Source of the DNA: ChocPot-Mid sp043804925
Lineage (GTDB): Bacteria; Bacteroidota; Ignavibacteria; Kapaibacteriales; UBA2268
Length of the DNA: 52,380 bases
Reading direction: 5' to 3'
NCBI GenBank assembly: GCA_043804925.1
Contig: JAZDIP010000053.1
Span: forward strand, 1 to 52,380
Shown: positions 1-8,720 of the stretch, one piece after another
Numbering within the stretch: the stretch's first letter is position 1
How the letters are laid out: every line of letters starts with the position of its first letter
Program-made: the position numbers and the translations under genes
The notes under the pieces: generated by a model
What the model was told of the DNA's origin: nothing
Databases searched by the model: none
Seen by the model: the letters and a program-made list of their open reading frames with translations, nothing else

Positions 1-1
1 A

Positions 2-532
2 CTGTTAAAAGATGATAACCGGTTAATTCAACAAAATTATTTTGCTTATGAAAATGAGTATGGTAGCGGTAATTGGAAACCGTTTACATCCATAACAGGC
101 AATCCTGCATATTCATATCTAAATCATGCCGGAACTATACACGGGTATAATACATTTACACGGGGTTCTTTTGTACCTATGCTCAGGATTTATATGAACG
201 GCAGTCATTATCAATGGAAAGAAAAACCAAACGATGTAAAGGATTTGATTGTTGATGGACTTTTCAAAATATCACCAAATCCGGCGAGTGAATATATTGA
301 AATAAACATAGGAGCAGACAGCAGACGGCAGACAGCAGACGGGGAAATGCAAGGCGATATTCACGTTTTCAATATTCTCGGACAATGTGTTTCCAACCTC
401 ACCCCTAACTTCTCTTACACACCCCTTACCCCTCTCGAGAGAGGAGTTAGGATTGATGTTTCAGGATTGCCGGAGGGGATGTATTTTGTTAGAATTGCTG
501 ATAAAATCAATAAGTTTATTAAGGTGAATTAG
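2..532 (+). CDS. C-terminal part of a T9SS-exported protein
   Basis: The frame is open from base 2, so the 5' end lies outside the window and 176 codons are visible. The last ~85 residues form a T9SS type A sorting domain: it opens with ISPNPASEYIEI, has a central FNILGQ strand and ends GLPEGMYFVRI...FIKVN, as in proteins cleaved and anchored at the surface by the type IX system. The upstream part (YENEYGSGNWKPF) is not recognised. Two dispersed repeats are translated in frame inside the sorting domain (313-342 and 395-451). The catalytic or binding function of the exported protein cannot be told from this fragment. Confidence 0.85.
   Translation: MLKDDNRLIQQNYFAYENEYGSGNWKPFTSITGNPAYSYLNHAGTIHGYNTFTRGSFVPMLRIYMNGSHYQWKEKPNDVKDLIVDGLFKISPNPASEYIEINIGADSRRQTADGEMQGDIHVFNILGQCVSNLTPNFSYTPLTPLERGVRIDVSGLPEGMYFVRIADKINKFIKVN
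313..342 (+). repeat. In-frame GCAGACAGCAGACGG-type short repeat
   Basis: Two tandem copies of about 15 bases (agcagacagcagacg) are translated as ADSRRQTADG inside the sorting domain. The same style of low-complexity sequence recurs at 4610-4773 and near 35085-35120. Confidence 0.7.
395..451 (+). repeat. In-frame palindromic PLTPLERG-type repeat
   Basis: A GC-richer block containing the perfect palindrome CCTCTCGAGAGAGG (431-444), flanked by complementary CCTAACT and AGTTAGG arms. It is translated as a TPLTPLERGVRI-like peptide inside the T9SS domain. I associate peptides of this kind with dispersed palindromic repeats in Bacteroidota-type genomes; that is memory, not a search result. Confidence 0.65.
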
Positions 533-735
533 AAAAAAACATCCGGTAAAATATTTCAGGTTTTATTTAATGAAAAAATTTGATTAATCCATTCAATCCA
601 AATTTCTAAAAATATTTCCTTAATTCTACGAAATTATTTATGAATTTTTGTAATTGAGTAATAATTCCCTAATTTATATTTAATAATTTATAAATTATTC
701 ATAGAATTTTATCAAGAAATGGGCAATATTAATAT

Positions 736-1200
736 ATGATGCTTTTTAAAAATATTTTGTTATTTGTTTTTCTGCTTGTGGTTGCATCAATAAATGTATC
801 GCTTTCACAAAACAATACAGGGAAAATCACCATCGTGGTTAATGGTTTTAAAAATAATACTGGGAAAGCCCGTATTTTAATTTTTTCTGATAAAGAAAAG
901 AAATACTATCCTTCAGAGCATAAAAAAGCTTATGGAAGATACATTGTACCAATTAAAAATAAAAAAGTTACTTTTACATTTGAAAATTTACCTTTTGAAG
1001 ATTATGCCATAAGCGTACATCATGATGAAGATAATAATGGAAAAATAAATACAAACTGGCTTGGTATTCCAAACGAAGGGTTAGGAGCATCAAATGATGC
1101 CAAAGGAAATTTTGGTCCCCCAACTTTTGAACAAGCTAAGATAAGTTTAAGTAAGGAAGAATTAAAATTAGAAATTAATATGATGAACGATTTGTTCTAA
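736..1200 (+). CDS. DUF2141 family exported protein
   Basis: 154 residues with an N-terminal signal peptide (MMLFKNILLFVFLLVVASINVSLS). The mature part has the DUF2141 pattern: an early ITIVVNGFKNNTGKARILIF strand pair, a central HHDEDNNGKINTNWLGIP loop and a GNFGPPTFEQA segment. It is a small beta-sandwich, probably periplasmic, with no assigned biochemical role. It lies 15 bp upstream of the CrtI-type gene and is likely co-transcribed with it; DUF2141 genes often sit beside carotenoid-type desaturase genes. The start is ATGATG, so either codon could serve; no clear Shine-Dalgarno sequence is seen. Confidence 0.85.
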   Translation: MMLFKNILLFVFLLVVASINVSLSQNNTGKITIVVNGFKNNTGKARILIFSDKEKKYYPSEHKKAYGRYIVPIKNKKVTFTFENLPFEDYAISVHHDEDNNGKINTNWLGIPNEGLGASNDAKGNFGPPTFEQAKISLSKEELKLEINMMNDLF

Positions 1201-1215
1201 CATGGAGATAATAAA

Positions 1216-2715
1216 ATGGGAAGAAAAAAAGTAATAATCATAGGTGCAGGTCCCGGTGGATTGACTGCAGGAATGATTTTATCCAATAAAGGATTTGATG
1301 TGGAAATCTATGAAAAAAATAACATTGTTGGTGGCAGAAATGGTTTCATTAAGGCAGGAGATTTCACGTTTGATATAGGTCCTACATTTTTTTTGATGAA
1401 GGAATTATTAGAAAGAATTTTTAAAATGTGTTCCCGCGATTTAGGCGATTACGTAAAGATACAAAATCTTGACCCAATGTACAGATTGGTTTTTAATGAT
1501 AAGACTATAATTGCATCAACTGATAAAGAAAAAATGATCGTCGAAATTGAGAGAGTATTTCCAGGGTCATCAAAAGGTTATATGGATTACAATGAAAGGG
1601 AAAAGAAGAAGTATGATAGACTGATTCCCTGTCTTGAAGTGCCTTATGGGAAATTAAAAGATTATTTTTCTTCCAGATTGGCAAAAGCATTACCTTATCT
1701 CGATTTACATAAAAACCTGTTTGATGTGTTAGGCAAATATTTTGATGATGATGAGTTAAAGATTTGTTTCACATTTCAGGCAAAATATATTGGAATGTCC
1801 CCTTGGGAAGCTCCCGGTTTGTTCAGTATTTTATCATACATAGAACATAGTGGCGGTGTTTTTCATATCGAAGGAGGATTGAATAAATTATCACAAGCAA
1901 TGGCAAAAGTAGTTGATGAGTTTAATGGAAAAATACATTTATCACAAACGGTTGTAAAATTGATTGTTGAAGATTCTGTGGCAAAAGGTTTTATTCTTGA
2001 AGACGGGACAGGAATTAAAGGAGATTATGTTATTATAAATTCCGATTTTGCTCATTCTATGAAAACTCTGGTTGATGAAAAACATAGAAAGAAATATACT
2101 GACAATCATCTGAAAAACATGAAGTACTCTTGCTCAACCTTCATGTTATACTTAGGTCTTGATAAAATTTATGAAGATATAAATCATCACAATATCTTTT
2201 TTGCGAAAGATTATAAAAATAATGTTGCTGAAATAGTTTCGAATTCGATTATTCCTGAAGACCCTTCTTTTTATGTTCATAATCCAAGTGTAATTGACAA
2301 AACTCTTGCTCCTGAAGGAAAGTCCTCAGTTTATGTATTAGTACCAATTGGGAATACAAGCGGTGGAATTGATTGGGAAAAGCACAAGGACTCTTTTAAA
2401 GATAAACTGTTAAAATTGCTTGAAACCAAAGCCGGAATGAAGGATTTAAAAAATCACATTGAAGAAATTAGAATTATTACTCCTAATGATTGGTTAAATA
2501 AGGTTGGAATATATAACGGAGCAACATTTAATCTTGGTCATAACCTTGGTCAAATGTTATATTTCAGACCGCATAATAAGTTTGAAGAATTTCGAAATTG
2601 CTATTTGGTAGGTGGGGGTACACATCCAGGGAGTGGATTACCAACAATTTATGAATCAGGAAGAATTTCCTCTGAACTGATTTTACATAAAGAGGGATTG
2701 AGTTTAAATGTATAA
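1216..2715 (+). CDS. CrtI-family FAD-dependent phytoene desaturase-like oxidoreductase
   Basis: 499 residues, the usual length of bacterial CrtI/CrtN/CrtD enzymes. The N terminus has the dinucleotide-binding fold (GAGPGG at residues 10-15, Glu at the end of strand 2 and GGRNG after it). The C terminus (about 463-490) has the family signature GGGTHPGSGLPTIYESG. The family dehydrogenates or otherwise modifies carotenoid precursors using FAD at the inner membrane. No phytoene synthase (crtB) or other carotenoid gene is in the window, so the exact substrate is open and I give no symbol. It probably shares a transcript with the DUF2141 gene upstream and trmH 62 bp downstream. Confidence 0.85.
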   Translation: MGRKKVIIIGAGPGGLTAGMILSNKGFDVEIYEKNNIVGGRNGFIKAGDFTFDIGPTFFLMKELLERIFKMCSRDLGDYVKIQNLDPMYRLVFNDKTIIASTDKEKMIVEIERVFPGSSKGYMDYNEREKKKYDRLIPCLEVPYGKLKDYFSSRLAKALPYLDLHKNLFDVLGKYFDDDELKICFTFQAKYIGMSPWEAPGLFSILSYIEHSGGVFHIEGGLNKLSQAMAKVVDEFNGKIHLSQTVVKLIVEDSVAKGFILEDGTGIKGDYVIINSDFAHSMKTLVDEKHRKKYTDNHLKNMKYSCSTFMLYLGLDKIYEDINHHNIFFAKDYKNNVAEIVSNSIIPEDPSFYVHNPSVIDKTLAPEGKSSVYVLVPIGNTSGGIDWEKHKDSFKDKLLKLLETKAGMKDLKNHIEEIRIITPNDWLNKVGIYNGATFNLGHNLGQMLYFRPHNKFEEFRNCYLVGGGTHPGSGLPTIYESGRISSELILHKEGLSLNV

Positions 2716-2777
2716 TATCTTTCAGAAGATAATTTATTCATCAGAATTTCAAAAAAACATTTAAATGCAAATATGTT

Positions 2778-3395
2778 ATGCCAAGAAAAAATCCTGAACT
2801 GAATAAAATCGGAAGAACTGAAGTACGAAAAGAAAAAATTATGGCTGTGCTCGAAAAGCGACAGCCGACTTTAACTGTTGTTGCTGAAAATATTACTGAC
2901 CCGCATAATTTATCAGCTATGCTCCGTTCATGCGATGCTGTCGGTGTGCTGGAAGTATGTTTGGTTTATGATGGAATGCAACCTTATCCTAAACTTGGAG
3001 AAAAAAGTTCGGCAAGTGCTAAAAAATGGGTGAAAATCAGAAAATTCAAGTCAATAAAGGAATGTTACTCTGCTCTGCATTCAGAAGGAAAAAAAATATA
3101 TTCCACTCATTTGGGAAAAGTATCTATTTCCTTGTATGATTTGAACTTAACTCAAGCGGTCGCCTTGGTTTTCGGCAATGAACATACAGGTCTTTCTGAA
3201 GAAGCAACCGAATTAGCAGATGCAAACTTTATGATACCACAAGTAGGTATGATTCAAAGCTTAAATATATCTGTTGCCTGTGCTGTCAGCTTATATGAAG
3301 CATTCAGACAACGGTCGAATGCAGGAATGTATGGGTCATCACAAATGACGGAAAAACAATTTTTAGACAATTTCGACTTCTATTTAAAAAAATAA
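2778..3395 (+). CDS. trmH: tRNA (guanosine-2'-O-)-methyltransferase, TrmH/SpoU family
   Basis: 205 residues with the three SPOUT trefoil-knot motifs: motif 1 ENITDPHNLSAMLRSCDAVG (37-56, with catalytic Arg about 50), motif 2 LVFGNEHTGLS (130-140) and motif 3 IPQVGMIQSLNISVACA (153-169). The QSLNISVACA version is typical of TrmH, which methylates the 2'-O of G18 in the tRNA D loop using S-adenosylmethionine. A charged N-terminal extension is also TrmH-like. Other SpoU members such as RlmB are longer and have an extra N-terminal domain, which is absent here. Confidence 0.88.
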   Translation: MPRKNPELNKIGRTEVRKEKIMAVLEKRQPTLTVVAENITDPHNLSAMLRSCDAVGVLEVCLVYDGMQPYPKLGEKSSASAKKWVKIRKFKSIKECYSALHSEGKKIYSTHLGKVSISLYDLNLTQAVALVFGNEHTGLSEEATELADANFMIPQVGMIQSLNISVACAVSLYEAFRQRSNAGMYGSSQMTEKQFLDNFDFYLKK

Positions 3396-3468
3396 TTTAA
3401 TAAATTTTGCATCTTTTTTATAGTTTTCGTGTTATTAGTTTATATAAATAATATATATTAAAAAATTG

Positions 3469-4026
3469 ATGAAAAAAATGACGGGATATACAGACGAGGA
3501 GCTTATAGCTTTACTCGATGACAATCAGAATTTGTCTGAGAGGGCTTTTCAGGAATTGTATAACCGTTATTCGTCAATGGTGCATGCTTATTGCATGAGG
3601 GTTTTGAACGACCAGGAACTGGCAGAAGATTTTTTTCAGGATACCTTTATCAGGTTTTTCCAGCATGTAAAAGCCAGCCATGAAGCGACAAATGTTCCGG
3701 GCTTTTTGATTACAATAGCAAGGAATTTGCTTTTGAATTACAAAAGGGATAAAAGGACCATGGTCTCTTTAAATGGATTTGACGTAAGAACCGAAAAAAA
3801 CCAGAACTACGAAAACAGGGAATTGTTGGAGTTGATAACCTACGCTATGGATTTACTCGATTTCGAATACAGGGAAGCCTTCGTTTTAAGAGAATACGAT
3901 GGTTTGCCATATACTGAAATAGCAGAAATCACAGGTACAACTTTAACAAATGCAAAATCGAGAGTATTCAGGGCAAAACAAAAAATCAAAGAGGTTTTAC
4001 AGCCCTATTTACAGGAATTTATTTAA
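3469..4026 (+). CDS. ECF-type RNA polymerase sigma factor
   Basis: About 185 residues. Sigma-70 region 2 is visible around residues 25-60 (QELYNRYSSMV, then DQELAEDFFQDTFIRFF, core binding and -10 recognition). Region 4 is at about 125-180 (DFEYREAFVLREYDGLPYTEI, then NAKSRVFRAKQKI, helix-turn-helix). Regions 1.2 and 3 are missing, as in ECF sigmas. I use the ATG at 3469; a TTG directly before it is in frame. It sits 27 bp upstream of a membrane protein whose cytoplasmic N terminus could be its anti-sigma factor, and a lipoprotein follows, so this looks like a three-gene envelope-stress unit. Confidence 0.9.
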   Translation: MKKMTGYTDEELIALLDDNQNLSERAFQELYNRYSSMVHAYCMRVLNDQELAEDFFQDTFIRFFQHVKASHEATNVPGFLITIARNLLLNYKRDKRTMVSLNGFDVRTEKNQNYENRELLELITYAMDLLDFEYREAFVLREYDGLPYTEIAEITGTTLTNAKSRVFRAKQKIKEVLQPYLQEFI

Positions 4027-4053
4027 GAGAAAATTTTTAAAAATGGTGATAAA

Positions 4054-5409
4054 ATGGAATATTCAGAATTAATACATGAATTTACGGACGGAACACTTGA
4101 AACCGTAAGGGAGCCCGAATTGTTCAATGTGCTTGCATCCAACGATGAGTTGAGAACAGAGTTCAAGCAACAGCTTGCAATGAAATCAGCGATTCGGACG
4201 GATGCAAAGGCATATACTCCTGCGGCTCAATCCACGTTAAATATATTTTCTTCGTTGGGATTTGTTCCTCCTGCACCTATTTCAGCAGTTACAACCGGCT
4301 CTACCGGAATGATGACTGGCAGTGCAGTTAAATCAGCAGGATTCTTCTCAAAATTTGGTACCGCTTTGATTACCGGAACTGTAGCAGTTGTTTCAACCGG
4401 TTTAATTGCTTATTGGATATTTAATTCACAAATAGATAATTTAAAGAATGAAAATAACAAGCTAACTGTTCAAATGCAAAATATTAAAAAGCAGAATGAA
4501 ATTCCATTAGTACAGAATTTTGCTAAAGATGAAGCAAAAGAGAATTCAGCTAATAAAAGTAAAGCAGTCGAGCCGGAAAAGGTTAAAATTAAGTATGTAT
4601 ATATTACGAAAAAAGAAGACAGAAGTCAGAAGACAGAAGACAGAAGTCAGAATGACGGAATGACAGAAGGACGGAATGACGGAATAATGGAAGGACGGAA
4701 TGACGGAAAGATGGAAGAAACAGATAACAGACAACAGATAACAGATAACGGAGAACTGATAACAGAAAACGAAGTAACATTTAACAATTCACAATTATTT
4801 GGACCTGCTAATTTTGCTCAAGGATTGTATTCCTTGAATTCTTTTAATGAACAGACACGAATGAATAGGATTAATCCTACAGTACAATTTGATGACAGCT
4901 ATATTGGAAGCGTGAGAGAAGATTTGGGATTCTCTCTTGAAATAGTGAATATGGAAAACTGGTTTGATATATCACCAACAATTTCTCCTAAAGAATATAA
5001 TAAATTCAATAATACTTCAATTACTCTTTTATACTCATTTTTAGAAGATTTTCAGGTTGGGCTTGACTATAAACGAGAAACTTTTTTCCAAAGATTTGAA
5101 GGTAAAAATGAAAAAGGAGACCTTTATCGCTACGAGCAGCAACCTAACTTCACCAGTTATGGAATGGTGCTGAGATACGCAAATAAAGACTTCAGTCTCT
5201 GGGATATTTATCCTTATGGTCAATTTGTGTTAGGTGCAACTAACGTTGGATATATTCTCAGATACGGAGGAGGTCTGAGATATTCTCCATTTAATAATTT
5301 GTCATTCGTTCTTGGTGTTGGTTCGTCCAGTTTATTTTATAAACACGACGGTTCACCATGGCAGTCTAACAGGTATGATTTGAATTACGGAATATCATTT
5401 GAGTTTTAA
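4054..5409 (+). CDS. Membrane protein with anti-sigma-like N terminus and barrel-like C terminus
   Basis: 451 residues. The first ~70 (YSELIHEFTDGTLE...LASNDELRTEFKQQLAMKSAI) resemble the short cytoplasmic helical region of ECF-partner anti-sigma proteins but lack a zinc-finger HxxxCxxC. One membrane helix lies at about 105-128, then a coiled coil (DNLKNENNKLTVQMQNIKKQ), then a repeat-derived linker (about 186-240). The last ~190 residues have alternating polar and hydrophobic strands with many aromatics and end NYGISFEF, like an outer-membrane beta-barrel. Position next to the sigma gene supports a regulatory role; one chain spanning both membranes would be unusual. Function inferred only. 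Confidence 0.65.
   Translation: MEYSELIHEFTDGTLETVREPELFNVLASNDELRTEFKQQLAMKSAIRTDAKAYTPAAQSTLNIFSSLGFVPPAPISAVTTGSTGMMTGSAVKSAGFFSKFGTALITGTVAVVSTGLIAYWIFNSQIDNLKNENNKLTVQMQNIKKQNEIPLVQNFAKDEAKENSANKSKAVEPEKVKIKYVYITKKEDRSQKTEDRSQNDGMTEGRNDGIMEGRNDGKMEETDNRQQITDNGELITENEVTFNNSQLFGPANFAQGLYSLNSFNEQTRMNRINPTVQFDDSYIGSVREDLGFSLEIVNMENWFDISPTISPKEYNKFNNTSITLLYSFLEDFQVGLDYKRETFFQRFEGKNEKGDLYRYEQQPNFTSYGMVLRYANKDFSLWDIYPYGQFVLGATNVGYILRYGGGLRYSPFNNLSFVLGVGSSSLFYKHDGSPWQSNRYDLNYGISFEF
4610..4773 (+). repeat. Composite in-frame low-complexity repeat tract
   Basis: Three repeat families follow each other without a break and all stay in frame: GACAGAAGTCAGAA units (EDRSQKTEDRSQ), GACGGAATGAC/GGAAGGACGG units (NDGMTEGRNDG) and ACAGATAACAGAC units (TDNRQQITDN, then ITEN). 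The tract forms the linker between the coiled coil and the barrel-like domain. Each unit keeps a phase that avoids stops in this frame. Confidence 0.8.
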
Positions 5410-5410
5410 T

Positions 5411-6046
5411 ATGAAAAAATTGATAATGTTTATAGCACTAATTACAGTTGTAATATTAGCAGCATGCGATAAAGATCCTTTAGGGATAGAGGACAATATT
5501 ATTATCACTAAATTGACAGAAGATGAACCAATCCCTGAAGTGAAAACTGAATTTGAATCCGACACAGTCATTTGTGAATTTATTGAAAAAATTAAATTGA
5601 TAAATTCAAACGATACTTTGTCGCTACGATGGAGTCCTTTATTGATAGATGCATCAGCAGTTATTGATACTTTGGGTGGTTTAACTTTAATAAATTTTGT
5701 AATCAATACTCAACGATATACAGATTCATTGGCAGAATACAGAAAAGAACACATACTCGGATTTCACTTGAATCTTGACTCATTTGACATAGTTGAACAA
5801 TATACGGCAGAGCAAAATAATCCGAATTACAAATCACAGCTTAGTTTACAATTATTACCATCAAAAAAAGTAGAAAATGTATTTGGCAATTATCCATTTA
5901 TCATTACATTTAGGAATCCGGTATATGATGATGGAAGATTGGTTATAAGAGGTAGATTTCAAATAATTGTGCCTACTTATCAACAAACAAAAAAATATGA
6001 TTATATTTTTATTGGTGAGTTTAATATGCATTTTACGTTGGAATAA
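5411..6046 (+). CDS. Lipoprotein of unknown function
   Basis: 211 residues from the ATG at 5411, which directly follows the stop of the preceding gene; a TTG at 5399 would only add an overlap. The N terminus MKKLIMFIALITVVILAAC ends in a lipobox (LAAC, Cys19), so it is lipid-anchored. The mature part is acidic at first and then strand-rich, with no motif I recognise. Being the third gene of the sigma-factor unit, it may be a target or sensor part of that regulon; this is inference from position only. Confidence 0.7.
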   Translation: MKKLIMFIALITVVILAACDKDPLGIEDNIIITKLTEDEPIPEVKTEFESDTVICEFIEKIKLINSNDTLSLRWSPLLIDASAVIDTLGGLTLINFVINTQRYTDSLAEYRKEHILGFHLNLDSFDIVEQYTAEQNNPNYKSQLSLQLLPSKKVENVFGNYPFIITFRNPVYDDGRLVIRGRFQIIVPTYQQTKKYDYIFIGEFNMHFTLE

Positions 6047-6050
6047 TTTT

Positions 6051-6217
6051 CTACAAAGGTGTCACCACTAAGTGGTTAAGAATTGTATTTAACAGCATAG
6101 AAGTGGCACCTTTGTAGTTATTGAAATACATATCGGTCAAAACAGCGTAGCTGTGGCACCTTTGTAGAAAACGGAATCATCACTGGGTCAGAACAGCATA
6201 GCTGTGGCACCTTTATA
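6051..6217 (+). repeat. Intergenic ~50-bp-period repeat with GTGGCACCTTTGTAG core
   Basis: The core AACAGCRTAG...GTGGCACCTTTRTA occurs at 6091-6117, 6141-6167 and 6192-6217, a spacing of about 50 bp. The left edge, CTACAAAGGTGTCACCAC (6051-6068), is roughly the reverse complement of the core, so the first unit can form a long hairpin. It fills most of the 244-bp gap before the methionine sulfoxide reductase gene. Confidence 0.75.
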
Positions 6218-6289
6218 CCATGTAAAATAAATATTAAAAATTAATACATTTACAATATATTTCCCCTGATTTATTCTTAATATACAACT

Positions 6290-7258
6290 ATGAATAAACA
6301 AATGTACAAATATGGATTAACGTTGGTACCATTTATGCTTATGGTAGTAATCGCATATTTTGGTACTAATTCACAAGAGAAAAAATTAAATGACAAAAGG
6401 GAGAATAATTTGAACTACAATAAACTGACACCTGAAGAAGAAAAGGTAATAATTCACAAAGGAACCGAACCACCATTTTCAGGTGAATATTATATGAATA
6501 AAGAAAAGGGAATATACACCTGTAAAAGATGCAACGCACCTTTGTACAAATCTGATGACAAATTTGATTCCGGCTGCGGTTGGCCAAGCTTTGATGATGA
6601 GATAAAAGGTGCAGTTAAAAAAGTACCGGATGCTGACGGTCATAGAACAGAAATTCTTTGTAATAACTGCGGTGCACATCTCGGGCATCGATTTATTGGC
6701 GAAGGTTTGACTGACAAAAACACGAGACATTGTGTAAACTCAATTTCATTAAATTTTATTAAAGAAGAAAAACAAATGAATAAAAAAGCATATTTCGCAG
6801 GTGGATGTTTTTGGGGTGTGGAGTATCAATTCAAAAATATTAAAGGCGTTATTTCATTAAAAGTCGGCTACATGGGTGGACACATCGAGAATCCAAATTA
6901 TGAACAGGTTTGCACAGGCAAGACTGGACACTTGGAAGCAATGGAAGTGGTTTATTATCCCGAACAAGTTAGCTTTGAAACTCTGGCAAAATTATTTTAT
7001 GAAATTCACGACCCGACACAGATAAACGGTCAGGGACCTGACATTGGAGAACAATATAAGTCAGCAGTATTTTATACTGATGATGAGCAAAAGCAGACAA
7101 CCGAAAAGTTAATAAAGATATTAAAAGACAAAGGATATAAAGTTGTAACTCAAGTCCGGGAAGCAAAAACATTTTGGAAAGCTGAAGATTATCACCAGGA
7201 TTATTACAGCAAAACGGGCAAGAAACCTTACTGCCATATTTATACAAAGAGGTTTTAA
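6290..7258 (+). CDS. msrAB: Bifunctional peptide methionine sulfoxide reductase (MsrB-MsrA fusion)
   Basis: 322 residues. A hydrophobic N terminus (YGLTLVPFMLMVVIAYFG) suggests export or membrane anchoring. The MsrB domain (about 44-157) has two zinc CxxC pairs (CKRC, CNNC), CGWPSF and the catalytic RHCVNS. The MsrA domain follows (about 165-322), opening with the catalytic GGCFWG and containing GHLEAMEV, DPTQ and the C-terminal YCHIYTKRF. It repairs both R- and S-methionine sulfoxides, probably in the periplasm. The B-then-A order with a leader resembles secreted bifunctional Msr proteins. A broken copy of its last 50 codons lies at 8796-8948. Confidence 0.92.
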   Translation: MNKQMYKYGLTLVPFMLMVVIAYFGTNSQEKKLNDKRENNLNYNKLTPEEEKVIIHKGTEPPFSGEYYMNKEKGIYTCKRCNAPLYKSDDKFDSGCGWPSFDDEIKGAVKKVPDADGHRTEILCNNCGAHLGHRFIGEGLTDKNTRHCVNSISLNFIKEEKQMNKKAYFAGGCFWGVEYQFKNIKGVISLKVGYMGGHIENPNYEQVCTGKTGHLEAMEVVYYPEQVSFETLAKLFYEIHDPTQINGQGPDIGEQYKSAVFYTDDEQKQTTEKLIKILKDKGYKVVTQVREAKTFWKAEDYHQDYYSKTGKKPYCHIYTKRF

Positions 7259-7263
7259 ATAAA

Positions 7264-7297
7264 AAATTCCGCTGAACTATTTATCAACGGAATTTAT
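7264..7297. terminator. Bidirectional terminator-like hairpin
   Basis: AAATTCCG pairs with CGGAATTT around a short loop and is flanked by A and T runs, between the convergent msrAB and the lipoprotein gene on the minus strand. Confidence 0.55.
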
Positions 7298-7320
7298 TTA
7301 AGAAAAATTAAATTAACTGA

Positions 7321-8097
7321 CTATATAATTACAGTACAATAAATTTGATCCATAGATAATACTGCAAGAAGCGCATATTTACCCAGCAAAGGAATAAATT
7401 TATAATTACCTGCAGCTAGTGAAATCGAAATATTCTCATTATTGTTAAAAATACTTAATTCATTTGATGTTATTGTACAAGAACCAGTATCCGGAACATA
7501 TTTATTAATCACTTTGCCATCTGAAGTAATTAATATTTTAACAGTATCACAAGGATTATCTGAAGTTGTCCAACTTATGATTAGATTAGAAGATTTGCTA
7601 AAACTTCCTCCATTAAGTGGGCTTAAAATAGTAACTTCATGATCAGGTGCAGCTATTGTTTGTGAAAAACCAGGATAGTTTAATGTCCCGGAAATATTCC
7701 AGTTATAATTACCACCATTGAATAGCAAGTCTTCGTATGGTTGAAATCCGTAAGCAAACATTGAATCCGGATTTTGTTGCCCAGTCGGTGCTGAATAACG
7801 TCTAATGGTATCACTATTGAGAGTAATGATACCGGCATCAACAGAAAAATCTCCTGCATTATAAAAAGCTGCATCACATCCTGATGTAGTTATAAAAGAG
7901 CTGAGATTTAAGTTATAAGATTTTGACTTGTAAATTAATAATGTTGCAGTTATCTCTAAATCTTGCGGTACAAAATTGTTAGGATTATTGACATTTTTAT
8001 TTGAATTTTTGGAAATATCACTCACGTCATTGCAACCGAAGAAAATTAATGAAATAAATATACAAAAAAGCATCAATGATTTTAATAGTTTTTCCAT
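7321..8097 (-). CDS. Lipoprotein of unknown function
   Basis: 258 residues. The N terminus MEKLLKSLMLFCIFISLIFFGC ends in a lipobox (FFGC, Cys22). The rest is rich in Ser, Asn and Thr. Its second half has a VTILSPLNGGSFSKSSNLIIS-type stretch, like the Ig/fibronectin-like domains of surface lipoproteins that begin 'I.SP.nG..F....'. No catalytic motif is visible. It converges with msrAB. The next minus-strand gene upstream (8205-8558) is also a short lipoprotein. Confidence 0.7.
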   Translation of the reverse strand: MEKLLKSLMLFCIFISLIFFGCNDVSDISKNSNKNVNNPNNFVPQDLEITATLLIYKSKSYNLNLSSFITTSGCDAAFYNAGDFSVDAGIITLNSDTIRRYSAPTGQQNPDSMFAYGFQPYEDLLFNGGNYNWNISGTLNYPGFSQTIAAPDHEVTILSPLNGGSFSKSSNLIISWTTSDNPCDTVKILITSDGKVINKYVPDTGSCTITSNELSIFNNNENISISLAAGNYKFIPLLGKYALLAVLSMDQIYCTVII

Positions 8098-8204
8098 GAT
8101 TTTACCTCTATATTATTTAAAAAACATTAATTGCATGTACAAAACATATAAACTTCAACCACTCTTGTTTTATTGCAAGGAACAGCGGGTACAGCAATTT
8201 TTCC

Positions 8205-8558
8205 CTATGAACATTTATAATGGTAACCATGCGTACCATTTAAATCAATACAATCACCTTCTTGAGTGATTTCAAAAGAACCACCTGATGTCCAACCACT
8301 TCCTGTTTCTTCAATTGAAAAGGGAATATGATAATAATTATTATTATACCAACCGGAACCCATCCCATCACCATTATGGAATTCAGTGTTATAGTCGCCA
8401 TCAATACAATCTATTATAGGCTCTGGACACATATCAGTCTGATAACCAACTATTTTAAATATTACTTTCGTATCACTACAATCTCCATTACATGACCAGT
8501 ATAGTAAAGATAAAAGTATAAATAAAAAAAATATTGTAAAAAGTCTTTTATACAGCAT
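8205..8558 (-). CDS. Small lipoprotein of unknown function
   Basis: 117 residues. MLYKRLFTIFFLFILLSLLYWSC carries a lipobox-like end (YWSC, Cys23). The mature protein has several Cys (CSD, CPEP, CID, CIDLNG, final KCS) that could form disulfides. It is aromatic- and Gly-rich (GDGMGSGWYNNNYYHIPF) and ends in ITQEGDCIDLNGTHGYHYKCS. No family recognised. A 13-base C tract lies 163-175 bp upstream of its start, so slippage could affect its transcription, but this is only positional. Confidence 0.6.
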   Translation of the reverse strand: MLYKRLFTIFFLFILLSLLYWSCNGDCSDTKVIFKIVGYQTDMCPEPIIDCIDGDYNTEFHNGDGMGSGWYNNNYYHIPFSIEETGSGWTSGGSFEITQEGDCIDLNGTHGYHYKCS

Positions 8559-8720
8559 AACACTCCTCTGAAAAAATAAAACATATATTCTGAAATTTAT
8601 TTAAATCTAACTATAAATTCTACTGCATAATTTTATAATAGCTTTTAAATTATTTTTATCTACTTTTCTAAAGAAACGAACTAAATACACTATTCCATTT
8701 TTCAGGATTATACAAATATA

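Noticed and set aside
736..2715. Carotenoid biosynthesis cluster
   Set aside because: Only one CrtI-family gene is present. No crtB, crtY or crtZ-like gene is seen, so the pathway cannot be claimed.
4610..4773. Assembly artefact from a collapsed repeat
   Set aside because: The frame is open through all three repeat styles and continues into a coherent domain, so it is treated as real, but read support was not available.
6051..6217. CRISPR array
   Set aside because: The repeated cores are only three, they are not identical, the intervals share sequence with each other and no cas gene is nearby; the left edge is an inverted copy, which fits a hairpin repeat.
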